A stretch of 64,000 bases of DNA from Bradyrhizobium tropiciagri (lineage in GTDB: Bacteria; Pseudomonadota; Alphaproteobacteria; Rhizobiales; Xanthobacteraceae), in assembly GCF_018130505.1 (NCBI RefSeq), contig NZ_JAFCKH010000011.1, forward strand, positions 246,476-310,475, in the 5' to 3' direction. The notes under the pieces were generated by a model, which was not told where the DNA came from, made no database searches, and saw only the letters and a program-made list of their open reading frames with translations. A program made the translations under genes and the position numbers. Of this stretch, positions 46,113 through 54,342 are shown one piece after another. Numbering within the stretch: the stretch's first letter is position 1; each line of letters starts with the position of its first letter.

Positions 46113-46829
46113 TCAATCCGCGGTGTTGCTCTCCCAGGTCGCGTGGCGCACGCCCGGCTGTCGTTCCAGCTCGGTGGTCACCGCATTCAGCTCGGCGGGA
46201 TCGACCGCGGTGGCGACCAGCTTGGCCACGATCTCCAGATGACCATCGCCGATCTCGACCACATCGACGTCGGCGACCGGGTAGTTGGCAGCCTCGAGCT
46301 TCTCCACCAGGCGGTCGCGCATGTCGGCGAGCGCCTCGGTGGTGACCGCGAGCTTGACGTAATAGGTCGCCTCCGAGGCTTTCTCGTTCAGCGGGATGCG
46401 GTTGATGGCATTGACGAGCGGACGCAGCAGCGTGTTGCCGGCGATCACGAACACGGTCAGCACCGCGGCCTGCGCCACCATGTCCGCGCCGGCGCAGGAG
46501 CCGACCGCGGCCGAAGCCCACAGCGTCGCCGCGGTGTTGAGGCCGCGGACATCCATGCCCTGTTTCATGATGACGCCGGCGCCGAGGAAGCCGATGCCCG
46601 ACACCACGTAGGAGATCACCCGCACCGCGCCGCCGGCGCCGTCCAGATGCATCGCCAGATCGACGAAGGCGGCGGCACCGACCGCAACCAGCACGTTGGT
46701 GCGCAGGCCCGCGGTGCGCTGCCGATACTGCCGCTCGGCCCCGATCAGGGTGCCGAGCACGAAGGCGGAAAACAGGCTGACCAGCGTGTCGATGAAATCA
46801 GCGAGCTGGAAGGTCGTGATGAATCGCAT
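46113..46829 (-). CDS. mgtC: MgtC/SapB family membrane protein
   Basis: Predicted 238-residue inner-membrane protein with about five helices and a C-terminal ACT-like domain (about 150-238; EATYYVKLAVTTEALADMRDRL, HLEIVAKLVATAVDPAEL). RQRTAGLRTNVLVAVGAAAFVDL and GIGFLGAGVIMKQG are MgtC signatures. MgtC proteins inhibit F1Fo-ATPase or help survival at low Mg2+. It starts 29 bases after the WD40 gene stop on the same strand and may belong to that zinc-linked transcript. Confidence 0.9.
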   Translation of the reverse strand: MRFITTFQLADFIDTLVSLFSAFVLGTLIGAERQYRQRTAGLRTNVLVAVGAAAFVDLAMHLDGAGGAVRVISYVVSGIGFLGAGVIMKQGMDVRGLNTAATLWASAAVGSCAGADMVAQAAVLTVFVIAGNTLLRPLVNAINRIPLNEKASEATYYVKLAVTTEALADMRDRLVEKLEAANYPVADVDVVEIGDGHLEIVAKLVATAVDPAELNAVTTELERQPGVRHATWESNTAD

Positions 46830-46858
46830 GGCGTGCCCCGGGATGCCGCCGCGATCTC

Positions 46859-47875
46859 TTACATTTCCAGAATGCCCGCGTCACCATCTTCCGCGCCGAA
46901 GGCGAGCAGCGTGCCCTTGGCATTCCACGCCAGCCCCGATACCGGCGAGCCGCCGGTCCGCCGCACCAGGATCTCGGCGCCGTCATCGAGGCGGACCATC
47001 AGCACCGTGCCGTCGCTGTAGCCGACCGCCATGATGTCATTCTTCGGATGGCAGGCCACCATCGAGACCCGCGCCGGCATCGGCGCCAGCATCGCCGGCT
47101 CCTTGCCCATCGGGCCGTCCTTGGAGGTAAACGGCCAGACGATCACGCTGTCGGCGCCTGACGTCGCAAGGCCCTTGCCGCCGGCGCTCCACGACATCGA
47201 GCGGACGCGGCCGGGATAGCCGCTCATCCGCATGTGCCTGCTGTCGGCCAGCCGCCAGCCGTGCATCGCCGGCTCGTGCATCGCGGTAACCAGGAACTTG
47301 TTGTCCGGGCTGAAGGTGACGGCGAGATGCGAGCCGGCCCATTCCAGGAATTCCGGATTGGCCGCCATGTTGGGAAACCAAAGCGTCACACCGTTGTAAT
47401 GTGCGATCGCGAGCCGGAGGCCCTTCGGCGCGAAGGCGAGCCCGCCGACGGTCGACGGCACCTCGAACGTCTTCTCCTCACCCTTGGGATTGCGGACGAA
47501 GGCGGTCTTGCCCGCCGACCACGCCAGCGTGCCGTCGCCATGCAGCGCGACGTTGTCGATCCAGCGCCGCTTGACGTCGGTCGCGACGACAGAGCTCTCG
47601 CCCTTGTCGTCGATCGCGATCAGCTTGCCGTCGTCACCGCCGGTGACGAGCCGCTTGCCGTCCGACGCCGCGCACAGGATGGCGCCGAAATGCGTCGAGA
47701 CGCGGTTGATCTCGCCATCCCTGGTGACGATCGCGACGCTCTCCTCGGCGCCGACGAAGAAGGCGCGGTCGCCGAGGAAATGCACCGAGCCGACCGCCGC
47801 GCCAAGCGGCGTCAGCCTGACGCGATCGGTGATCGATACGATGGAAGGCCCGTCGGGGGCGTCGAAGTCGCTCAT
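46859..47875 (-). CDS. WD40-like beta-propeller protein
   Basis: Predicted 338-residue soluble protein of WD40-type blades: GSVHFLGDRAFFVG, KRLVTGGDDGKLIAID, GLAFAPKGLRLAIAHYNGVTLW, FSPDNKFLVTAMHE, MSWSAGGKGLATSGADSVIVW, and NDIMAVGYSDGTVLMVRL, each about 45 residues. There is no signal peptide. Its ATG overlaps the stop of the CobW gene (TGATG), so the two are translationally coupled and likely act together in zinc handling. No catalytic motif, so a scaffold for the metallochaperone is a reasonable guess. Confidence 0.8.
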   Translation of the reverse strand: MSDFDAPDGPSIVSITDRVRLTPLGAAVGSVHFLGDRAFFVGAEESVAIVTRDGEINRVSTHFGAILCAASDGKRLVTGGDDGKLIAIDDKGESSVVATDVKRRWIDNVALHGDGTLAWSAGKTAFVRNPKGEEKTFEVPSTVGGLAFAPKGLRLAIAHYNGVTLWFPNMAANPEFLEWAGSHLAVTFSPDNKFLVTAMHEPAMHGWRLADSRHMRMSGYPGRVRSMSWSAGGKGLATSGADSVIVWPFTSKDGPMGKEPAMLAPMPARVSMVACHPKNDIMAVGYSDGTVLMVRLDDGAEILVRRTGGSPVSGLAWNAKGTLLAFGAEDGDAGILEM

Positions 47876-48930
47876 CACGTGGTGATGCACTGCTCGAAGC
47901 CGTCGCGGATCGCCTGTTCCGGCAATTCGCGACCGATGAACACGACCCGGCTCTCGCGCTTCTCGCCGTCCTTCCATTTCCGCTGGTGGTCGCCCTCCAG
48001 CATCATGTGGACGCCCTGGAACACGTAGCGGTCGTCATCGCCGGTGAAGGCGAGGATGCCCTTCGAGCGCAGGATCTTCTGGCCCTCGGTGGCGACCAGG
48101 TTCTGCAGCCACGGCATGAACTTGGTCGGGTCGAGCGGCTTGTCCGAGCGCAGCGACAGCGATTGCATGTCCTCGTCGTGATAGTGCTTGAGCCCGCCAT
48201 GGCCGTGATCGTGGTGGTGGTGATGATGATCGTGGTCATGACCGTGATCATGATGGTGATGATCATGGTCGTCGCCGGCCTCGAGGAAATCAGGCTCGAT
48301 CTCCAGGATGCGGTCGAGATCGAACGCGCCGCGCTCCAGCACGTCGGTCAGGCCGACCTGGCAGCGCTCGGTGCGGTGCAGTTTTGCATACGGGTTGATG
48401 CCGCGGATGCGGGCCTCGACCTCGGCGAGCTCGGGCTTCGACACCAGGTCGGTCTTGTTCAGCACGATGACGTCGGCGAACGCGATCTGGTTCTTGGCTT
48501 CCGGCGCGTCCTTGAGGCGGTCACTCAGCCACTTCGCATCGGCGACGGTGACGACGGCATCGAGCCTTGCGTTCTTCTGCACGTCCTCGTCGACGAAGAA
48601 GGTCTGCGCGACCGGCGCCGGATCGGCGAGGCCGGTGGTCTCGACGATGATGGCGTCGAACTTGCCCTTGCGCTTCATCAGGCCGTCCATGATGCGGACG
48701 AGGTCGCCGCGCACCGTGCAGCAGACGCAGCCATTGTTCATCTCGAACACTTCCTCATCGGCGCCGATGATGAGGTCGTTGTCGATGCCGATCTCGCCGA
48801 ATTCGTTGACGATGACGGCGTATTTCTTGCCGTGGTTCTCCGACAGGATGCGGTTGAGCAGCGTGGTCTTGCCGGCGCCGAGATAACCCGTCAGCACGGT
48901 CACAGGAATTTTCTGGGAAGCTTCCACCAT
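47875..48930 (-). CDS. CobW/COG0523 family zinc metallochaperone GTPase
   Basis: Predicted 351-residue G3E GTPase. Walker A GYLGAGKTTLL (about 15-25), the CXCC metal motif in NNGCVCCTVRGDL, the NKTDL specificity loop, and a His/Asp-rich stretch ([18 protein letters not shown], about 240-275) before the C-terminal domain (VVFIGRELPEQAIRDGF). Members such as ZigA deliver zinc under starvation. The ATG at 48930 has GGAG upstream. The zinc uptake genes lie just upstream on the same strand, which supports zinc over cobalt. Confidence 0.92.
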   Translation of the reverse strand: MVEASQKIPVTVLTGYLGAGKTTLLNRILSENHGKKYAVIVNEFGEIGIDNDLIIGADEEVFEMNNGCVCCTVRGDLVRIMDGLMKRKGKFDAIIVETTGLADPAPVAQTFFVDEDVQKNARLDAVVTVADAKWLSDRLKDAPEAKNQIAFADVIVLNKTDLVSKPELAEVEARIRGINPYAKLHRTERCQVGLTDVLERGAFDLDRILEIEPDFLEAGDDHDHHHHDHGHDHDHHHHHHDHGHGGLKHYHDEDMQSLSLRSDKPLDPTKFMPWLQNLVATEGQKILRSKGILAFTGDDDRYVFQGVHMMLEGDHQRKWKDGEKRESRVVFIGRELPEQAIRDGFEQCITT

Positions 48931-48956
48931 AACAACTCCAAAGGAACTCTTTGTTT

Positions 48957-49005
48957 GAGCATGATCTGATCGGAAAACCGGTACCCACTTTTCCGGATCA
49001 TGCCT
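48957..49005. repeat. Palindromic repeat, family A variant
   Basis: GCATGATC at one end with GATCATGC at the other, enclosing CGGAAAA and TTTTCCG. It lies between znuA and the CobW gene, inside the presumed zinc transcript. A relative is at 61897-61946. Confidence 0.75.
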
Positions 49006-49038
49006 GGAAACGCTCAACCAGACAGGGAGGCCCCTGCC

Positions 49039-49911
49039 CTACTCGGCGAGCGCGCCGGTCAGGGCCTTTATATTGTGCCTGACCATATCAATGTAAGTGG
49101 GTGCCTGGCCCTTTTCGCCCGTCAAACTGTCCGAATACAGGGTGCCGCCGACCTTTGCGCCGGTCTCGGCCGCGATCCGCTCGATCAGGCGCGGATCGCT
49201 GATGTTTTCGAGAAAAACTGCTGGAATTTTCGCGGCCCTGATCTGCGAGATGATGGCGGCGATATCCCGCGCGCTGGGCTCGGAATCGGTGGAGACGCCG
49301 ATCGGCGCGATGAACTGGACGCCGTAGGCGGCCGCGAAATAGCCGAAGGCGCCATGGGTCGAGATCACCTTGCGGCGAGCTTCCGGTATTTTCGCCATCG
49401 CCTCCCGCACCTCGCGGTCGAGGGCGTCGAGCTTGACCAGATAGGCCTCGGCGCCGGCCTTGAAGCCGTCGGCCTGATCGGGCGCCGCGGCGATCAACGC
49501 GTCGCGGATATTGCCGACATAGATCTTCGCGTTGGCCACCGACTGCCAGGCATGCGGATCGGCCTCGCCGCCGACCTTCAGCGGCGTGATCCCCTTGCTC
49601 GCCACCGCGATCGGCGCCTTGCTGCCGGAGGCCTGCAGCAGCCGCGGCATCCAGCCCTCGAAGCCGAGGCCATTGACCACGAGCAGACGCGCGGCCGCGA
49701 CCTTCTTGGCGTCCGCCGGCGTCGGCGCATAGACATGCGCATCACCGTCGGGACCGACCAGCGCTGCTACCTCGACGCTGCTGCCGCCGACATTGCGGAT
49801 GAGGTCGGCGAGGATCGAGAAGCTCGCGACGACATTGACGCGTTCGGCTGCCCGCGCTGCACCGCTCGCCATTGCGAGAACCAGACAGATCAGCCCGACG
49901 AGCCGCCTCAT
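49039..49911 (-). CDS. znuA: Zinc ABC transporter substrate-binding protein
   Basis: Predicted 290-residue periplasmic receptor of the cluster A-I family: short signal peptide (MRRLVGLICLVLAMASGAAR), then VVASFSILADLIRNVGG. Likely metal ligands are the histidines in GDAHVYAPT, DPHAWQS and STHGAFGYF, and the aspartate in LYSDSLTG. A histidine at the third position, where manganese receptors carry Glu, points to zinc. It lacks the long His-rich loop of E. coli ZnuA. The ATG at 49911 lies four bases after the znuB stop. Confidence 0.9.
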   Translation of the reverse strand: MRRLVGLICLVLAMASGAARAAERVNVVASFSILADLIRNVGGSSVEVAALVGPDGDAHVYAPTPADAKKVAAARLLVVNGLGFEGWMPRLLQASGSKAPIAVASKGITPLKVGGEADPHAWQSVANAKIYVGNIRDALIAAAPDQADGFKAGAEAYLVKLDALDREVREAMAKIPEARRKVISTHGAFGYFAAAYGVQFIAPIGVSTDSEPSARDIAAIISQIRAAKIPAVFLENISDPRLIERIAAETGAKVGGTLYSDSLTGEKGQAPTYIDMVRHNIKALTGALAE

Positions 49912-49915
49912 CGCA

Positions 49916-50785
49916 TCACGCCTCGAGATGCCGGCCGGGGAATAGCTGCCGCACCAGCCCGCTGACATTGCCGAACAATAGCGACACGATGTACAGCCCG
50001 GCCGCGACCAGGATGATCGCAGGGCCGGACGGAATCCGCGTCTGGAACGACAGCACCAGCCCGGCATAGCCCGACAGCATCGCGCTGGCGACTGCGATGC
50101 AGATCATGGTGGTGATGTCGCGCGACCAGAATCGGGCGATGCCGGCGGGCAGGATCATCAGCCCGACGCCGAGCAGCGTGCCGAGCGCATGAAAGCCGTT
50201 GACGAGGTTGACCACGACCAGCGCAAGGAAGGCGAGATGCGCCGGCGCGCCAGCCCGGCTGACGGTGCGGAGGAACACCGGATCGACGCATTCGATCACC
50301 AGCGGGCGGTAGATCACCGCGAGCACCAGCAGCGTGATGGTGGCGTTGAAGGCGATCACCAGCAGCGTCTGATCGTCCATCGCAAGGATGTTGCCGAACA
50401 GGACGTGCAGCAGATCGATATTGGTGCCCTTGATCGAGACGATGGTGACGCCGAGCGCCAGCGAGACCAAATAGAAGGTCGCGAGCGAGGCGTCCTCCTT
50501 GAGCTCGGTGGTGCGGGCGACGAGGCCGGCGAGCAGCGCCACGGTGAAGCCTGCGATCAGGCCGCCGGTCGTCATCGCAAACAGATTGAGGCCGGAGATC
50601 AGGAAGCCGATCGCGGCGCCGGGCAGGATCGCGTGCGCCATGGCGTCGCCGACCAGGCTCATCCGTCGCAGCATCAGGAACACGCCGATCGGCGCGCCAC
50701 CGAGCGACAGCGCGATCACGGCCGCGAGTGCGCGGCGCATGAACTCGAATTCGGTGAAGGGCGTGATCAGCGCGTCCATCAGCAT
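49916..50785 (-). CDS. znuB: Zinc ABC transporter permease
   Basis: Predicted 289-residue permease with eight or nine helices: FMRRALAAVIALSLGGAPIG, LMLRRMSLVGDAMAHAILPG (the coupling helix region), and GVGLMILPAGIARFWS. It is of the ABC-3 family for zinc and manganese. The start near 50785 lies just after the znuC stop (50791) and before the znuA start, so znuC, znuB and znuA are tightly packed. A start at 50779 (MDALITP) is possible. Confidence 0.92.
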   Translation of the reverse strand: MLMDALITPFTEFEFMRRALAAVIALSLGGAPIGVFLMLRRMSLVGDAMAHAILPGAAIGFLISGLNLFAMTTGGLIAGFTVALLAGLVARTTELKEDASLATFYLVSLALGVTIVSIKGTNIDLLHVLFGNILAMDDQTLLVIAFNATITLLVLAVIYRPLVIECVDPVFLRTVSRAGAPAHLAFLALVVVNLVNGFHALGTLLGVGLMILPAGIARFWSRDITTMICIAVASAMLSGYAGLVLSFQTRIPSGPAIILVAAGLYIVSLLFGNVSGLVRQLFPGRHLEA

Positions 50786-50790
50786 CGGCG

Positions 50791-51546
50791 TCAGGCGGCC
50801 CTCGAGCGCGGGTCGACGGCGCAGGCGGCCGCCGAATCGTCGAACGCCTCGCACATCCGCATCGCGACCGTCAGGTTCTCAGGTGTCAGCGCCTGCGCGG
50901 TCGGGCCCCATTCCACCGGACCGCGCGCCAGCAGCAGCGTCTCCGGGAAATTGTTGCGCACCATGTCGAGATCGTGCAGCGCCGCCAGCACCGTGCGGCC
51001 CTCGCCGTTCCAGCGCCTCACCAGCGCCAGGAGGTCGGCGGTGGTCTTGGTGTCGATGGCGTTGAAGGGTTCGTCGAGCACGATCAGGCGGGCGTCCTGC
51101 AGCAGCACGCGCGCGAACAGCATGCGCTGCATCTGGCCGCCGGACAGCGTGCCGATCGGCCGGTTCTCGAAACCGTTGAGCCCGACCGCGGCGATCGCCG
51201 CCAAAATCTTGTCGCGCGCGGCCTTGCTGATGCCGCCGAAGAAGCCGGTGGCGCGCCACAGCCCGGTGCCGACGAAGTCGAACACCGAGATCGGGAAGGT
51301 GCGGTCGATGTCGGCCGACTGCGGCAAATAGGCGATGTCGCGGTGGTCGAGCCCGTCGAGATCGATCACGCCCGACAGTGGCTTCAGCACACCGGCAATG
51401 CCGCGCAGGAGCGTCGACTTGCCGGCCCCGTTCGGACCGATCACGGCGAGCAGCGCGCCGGCCTCGACCGCGCCATTGAGATGATGCACCGCCGGGTGGC
51501 GGTCATAGCCGAGCGTGACATCGCGGAAGCTAACGAGCGCAGCCAT
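50791..51546 (-). CDS. znuC: Zinc ABC transporter ATP-binding protein
   Basis: Predicted 251-residue ATPase: Walker A IGPNGAGKSTLL, Q-loop YLPQSADID, signature LSGGQMQRMLFARVL, Walker B ARLIVLDEPFNAID, H-loop ALHDLDM. It energises uptake by ZnuB from ZnuA. The start follows the His-rich peptide stop by three bases. Confidence 0.93.
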   Translation of the reverse strand: MAALVSFRDVTLGYDRHPAVHHLNGAVEAGALLAVIGPNGAGKSTLLRGIAGVLKPLSGVIDLDGLDHRDIAYLPQSADIDRTFPISVFDFVGTGLWRATGFFGGISKAARDKILAAIAAVGLNGFENRPIGTLSGGQMQRMLFARVLLQDARLIVLDEPFNAIDTKTTADLLALVRRWNGEGRTVLAALHDLDMVRNNFPETLLLARGPVEWGPTAQALTPENLTVAMRMCEAFDDSAAACAVDPRSRAA

Positions 51547-51549
51547 GGC

Positions 51550-51744
51550 TCACCTCATCGCCAGCCAGACGATGCCCCACAGGCAGGCACTGACAGCGGC
51601 CGCTGCCGCCAGCCGTGCCGGCACGGTCATGCGCAGGATCGACCACGGCGCGATCTGGGCCGGATGCGGCGAGGCCGGGCCGTGGCTGTGGCCGTGGCCG
51701 TGGTGGTGGGCATGATCGTGGGCGTGGGAGTGCGTGTGGGCCAT
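51550..51744 (-). CDS. His-rich one-helix membrane protein heading the znu operon
   Basis: Predicted 64-residue protein: the first 27 residues carry 12 histidines in a His-X alternation (AHTHSHAHDHAHHHGHGHSH), then a basic linker (ILRMTVPARL) and one helix (about 43-62, ending AVSACLWGIVWLAMR). The histidine cluster should bind zinc on one membrane face; the orientation by charge suggests the His end is cytoplasmic. It is the first gene after a Zur-type box and its stop is three bases from znuC. The only RBS is a poor GAGATG-like stretch, and the expected leader is about eight bases. Family unknown to me. Confidence 0.75.
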   Translation of the reverse strand: MAHTHSHAHDHAHHHGHGHSHGPASPHPAQIAPWSILRMTVPARLAAAAAVSACLWGIVWLAMR

Positions 51745-51752
51745 GAGATGAG

Positions 51753-51767
51753 TGTTATATTATAACA
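51753..51767 (-). promoter_or_regulatory. Zur-type box overlapping a -10 element
   Basis: TGTTATATTATAACA is a perfect 15-bp palindrome; the wider form read on the minus strand is GTTATGTTATAATATAAC, similar to alphaproteobacterial Zur sites. On the minus strand TATAAT at 51759-51764 lies inside it. Zinc-bound Zur would block the promoter of the znu genes. Confidence 0.75.
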
Positions 51768-51843
51768 TAACGCGAGTCCATCGGGGTTCCCCTTCCCGGC
51801 TTGCCGACCAGCATTGCAGGGCGGCTGGTGCCCCACAACGCGG

Positions 51844-51948
51844 CGTCGTCACCCGGCTTGACCGGGTGATCCAGTATTCCAGAGGCAGCAGTGCTTGAGC
51901 CGATGGGCCGCGGCGTACTGGATCGCCCGGTCGAGCCGGGCGATGACG
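51844..51948. repeat. Palindromic intergenic repeat, family E
   Basis: A 105-bp inverted repeat: CGTCGTCACCCGG at the left, CCGGGCGATGACG at the right, sharing GATCCAGTATTCCAGAGGCA and GCCGCGGCGTAC with the copy at 27913-28015. Confidence 0.85.
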
Positions 51949-51975
51949 GCGGTGGGTGGGGTTGCAGCGTTGCCG

Positions 51976-52743
51976 TCAGGCGACCGGCACCGCGGCTTCG
52001 GCGCAATTGGTCAGCCGGGCCGGGACGCCGACGGCGGTGCAGCCGGGCGGCACGTCTGTTGTCACCAGTGCATTGGCGCCGATCTTGGCGAAGTCGCCGA
52101 TGCTGATGTCGCCGATGATGGTCGCGCCGGCGCTGATGAAGACGCCGCGGCCGATCTTCGGGGCACGGCGCGGATCGTCCTGATCGCGCGAGATCGTGAC
52201 GTTCTGCAAGATCGTCGCCTCGTCGCCGATCCTCACCAGCGCGCCGACGATGAGGCCGGTGCCGTGATCGAGCAGCACCTGCGTTCCGATTTCAGCCGAC
52301 GGGTGGATGCTGACCTGCAACTGGTCCGAGGCTGCACTCTGCATCAGCCGCGCGAGCTCGGCGCGGTCAATGCGCCACAGCCAGTTCGACACGCGCCAGG
52401 CCTGCAACGCGACATAGCCCTTGAAGTTCAGCAGCGGCGGCAGCAGGCCCGTCATCGCGGGATCGCGATGCACGATCGCCTGCAGGTCGCGGCTCGCGGC
52501 GTCGATCAGCGCCGGCTCGGCGGCGAACGCCTCGCTCGCCGCGCGCGTGAACCGGATGCGGTGAGCCGTTACGCTGCCAATGCGCTGGCCGATAAGGGAT
52601 GCGAGTGCGCCGGCGATGTCGTGATGTTCGAGGATGGCGTTAGCTTGCGCGCCGAGAAATGGATCGGCAGCAGCAGCGGCCTCCGCTTCGCGGCGGATTC
52701 GCTGCCAGAGGTCGTCGGTCGATAGAAACTCTGCGGATGCCAT
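51976..52743 (-). CDS. cysE: Serine O-acetyltransferase-like protein, variant active site
   Basis: Predicted 255-residue member of the CysE hexapeptide family: helical N-terminal domain (about 1-140), left-handed beta helix from SIHPSAEIGTQVLLDHGTGLIVG, ending ANALVTTDVPPGCTAVGVPAR. The catalytic histidine of DHATG is kept (DHGTG) but the later His in the GDRHPKI loop of E. coli CysE is replaced (DPRRAPKIG). It would make O-acetylserine for cysteine synthesis, or act on another hydroxyl substrate. No cysteine synthase is adjacent. Confidence 0.85.
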   Translation of the reverse strand: MASAEFLSTDDLWQRIRREAEAAAAADPFLGAQANAILEHHDIAGALASLIGQRIGSVTAHRIRFTRAASEAFAAEPALIDAASRDLQAIVHRDPAMTGLLPPLLNFKGYVALQAWRVSNWLWRIDRAELARLMQSAASDQLQVSIHPSAEIGTQVLLDHGTGLIVGALVRIGDEATILQNVTISRDQDDPRRAPKIGRGVFISAGATIIGDISIGDFAKIGANALVTTDVPPGCTAVGVPARLTNCAEAAVPVA

Positions 52744-52814
52744 GACGCGCCCTCATCGCCCGGAGACTGTAGAAGTGCGCATGGCTGTGCCGAAACGCAA
52801 GCGAAGCAAATACA

Positions 52815-52857
52815 TCCCAAAACGCAAACCGCCCGCTTGCTGTTCGCAAACGGGCGG
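52815..52857 (-). terminator. Intrinsic terminator after the DUF2852 gene
   Basis: On the minus strand a hairpin with arms CCGCCCG/CGGGCGG and inner TGC/GCA, followed by GGTTTGCGTTTT. It is moderately T-rich and follows the DUF2852 stop by about 60 bases. Confidence 0.5.
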
Positions 52858-52919
52858 CTCGTGGCCATCGGGCGCTATGGGGGCACATCGCCTGAAGGCT
52901 TAGTGCTTGCCTCGCGTGA

Positions 52920-53414
52920 TCAACCCTGCGGCGGCTGGTCGTTCGGCGGGGTCGGACGAGTCTTCTGCTGGGCCATGAAGGCGTCGAACTCTTCCTTGTC
53001 CTTGGCGTGGCGCAGGCGGTTCAGGAAATCCTTGAACTCCTTCTGCTCCTCTTCGAGCCGGCGCAGCGTCTCGGTGCGGTATTCGTCGAAGGCGCGGTTG
53101 CCGCTCGAGGGCGGGCCGAAGCCAAAGCCGAAGCCGCGGCGCTCCATGCGGTCGCGCATGCGGTCCATCCGGTACTGCATCCGCTCCATCTTGTTCTGCC
53201 AGCGATCCATGTCGTTGTGACTCCAACAGGCCATCTTTCTGCTCCCGAGTGTGAAAAAGAGAATAGCGAGACCGATCGGCCACCAGATCATGAAGCCGAG
53301 GATGATGAGGGCGATCTTCAGGGGATGCCACGGCGCCCAGTGCATGTGCATCTGCGGCGGATACTGCTCTTCAGCGGGGCCGCGCCAGCGATTGACATCA
53401 GCGGTGTAGGCCAT
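52920..53414 (-). CDS. DUF2852 family membrane protein
   Basis: Predicted 164-residue protein with one or two helices at 33-58 (PLKIALIILGFMIWWPIGLAILFF), then a strongly charged coiled region (MDRWQNKMERMQYRMDRMRD, about 69-88), a Gly/Phe patch (RRGFGFGFG), and an acidic helix (RRLEEEQKEFKDFLNRLR). This matches the alphaproteobacterial family DUF2852. GGAG lies seven bases before the ATG. A palindrome resembling a TetR operator lies upstream at 53449-53467. Function unknown. Confidence 0.9.
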   Translation of the reverse strand: MAYTADVNRWRGPAEEQYPPQMHMHWAPWHPLKIALIILGFMIWWPIGLAILFFTLGSRKMACWSHNDMDRWQNKMERMQYRMDRMRDRMERRGFGFGFGPPSSGNRAFDEYRTETLRRLEEEQKEFKDFLNRLRHAKDKEEFDAFMAQQKTRPTPPNDQPPQG

Positions 53415-53448
53415 TTCCCTTCTCCATCACGGCATCACGCCGTTGTGA

Positions 53449-53467
53449 ATGTAAATAACATTTACAT
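53449..53467. promoter_or_regulatory. Palindromic operator between DUF2852 and its neighbouring TetR gene
   Basis: ATGTAAATAACATTTACAT: eight-base arms ATGTAAAT/ATTTACAT around AAC. It lies 35 bases upstream of the DUF2852 start. A lone TTTACAT half site also occurs just upstream of the TetR gene (about 54261-54268). Confidence 0.6.
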
Positions 53468-53534
53468 AGATAGCCGAGCCCTTGGGAAAGTCAAGCGGAG
53501 CGGACGACGCACCCGGCCAATTATTTTTGTAATT

Positions 53535-54254
53535 TTATTTCGGTTTGCCCCAGGGGCCTGGCTTGTCGCCCGCCGGCGTTTCGTTCAGTGGCGGCGGCGT
53601 TGCACCCGGCTTGCGGTCGGTCGGGAAGCCGAGGCCGCGCAGATAGATCAGCACCTCAGCCTCGAGCAGATCCTCCGGCGACATCGGCAGCTTCCTGCGC
53701 GCGGCGTCGCCGCGGCCGAACAGCGAGGCCACGCCGTGCGACATCGACCAGATGTGCAGCGCCATCATCATCGCCGGCGGGCGTGGCATGCCGGGCGGCG
53801 CCAGCGCCGCGAGCCGCTCAGCCGCGGCGCGGATGATCGCAAAAGCGCGCTCGCCTGCGGCCATCAGCGCCGGATTGGCATCGGGCGGCAGCCCGGATTC
53901 GAACATTGCCGAATAGAACGCCGGCTCCTCGCGCGCAAAGGCGAGATAGGCCCGCCCGACCCGCTCGAAGGCGGTGACAGTGTCGGGCCGGCCGTCGTCC
54001 CAGGCCTGCGTCAACGCAGATTCGAACTGCTCGAAGCCGCGCTGCGCGATGCTGGCGATCAGCTCATCGCGGTCGCGGAAATGCCGGTACGGCGCCGCCG
54101 GGCTGACGCCGGCCATGCGCGCGGCATCCGCGAAGGTGAAGCCGGCCGGCCCCTTCTTCGAGATCAGGTCGAGCGCGGCCTGCAGCAACGCCTCTTTGAG
54201 ATTGCCGTGATGATAGCCGCGCTCACTGCGGCCTTGGTCCTTCCGCCAGCTCAT
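53535..54254 (-). CDS. TetR/AcrR family transcriptional regulator
   Basis: Predicted 239-residue repressor: HHGNLKEALLQAALDLISKKG, then GFTFADAARMAGVSPAAPYRHFRDRDELIASIA helix-turn-helix (about 37-68), and a C-terminal WHG-type domain (FYSAMFESGLPPDANPAL). The tail after about 205 is Pro/Gly-rich. It lies upstream of DUF2852 on the same strand, with a palindrome in between that it may bind. The ligand is unknown. Confidence 0.9.
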   Translation of the reverse strand: MSWRKDQGRSERGYHHGNLKEALLQAALDLISKKGPAGFTFADAARMAGVSPAAPYRHFRDRDELIASIAQRGFEQFESALTQAWDDGRPDTVTAFERVGRAYLAFAREEPAFYSAMFESGLPPDANPALMAAGERAFAIIRAAAERLAALAPPGMPRPPAMMMALHIWSMSHGVASLFGRGDAARRKLPMSPEDLLEAEVLIYLRGLGFPTDRKPGATPPPLNETPAGDKPGPWGKPK

Positions 54255-54342
54255 GTGAACGGCTTTTACATGAGGCGGCGGTAAAGGTCACTAGCGGCGG
54301 ACCGCGGCGCCGATCAAGATTAACGGACGGCTGTCGTGGCCC

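Noticed and set aside
52781-52903. 40-codon frame beginning MAVPKRKRSK, like the start of ribosomal protein bL32
   Set aside because: Only the first residues resemble bL32; the rest (PPACCSQTGG) does not, there is no strong ribosome site, and a terminator hairpin of the opposite strand runs through it.
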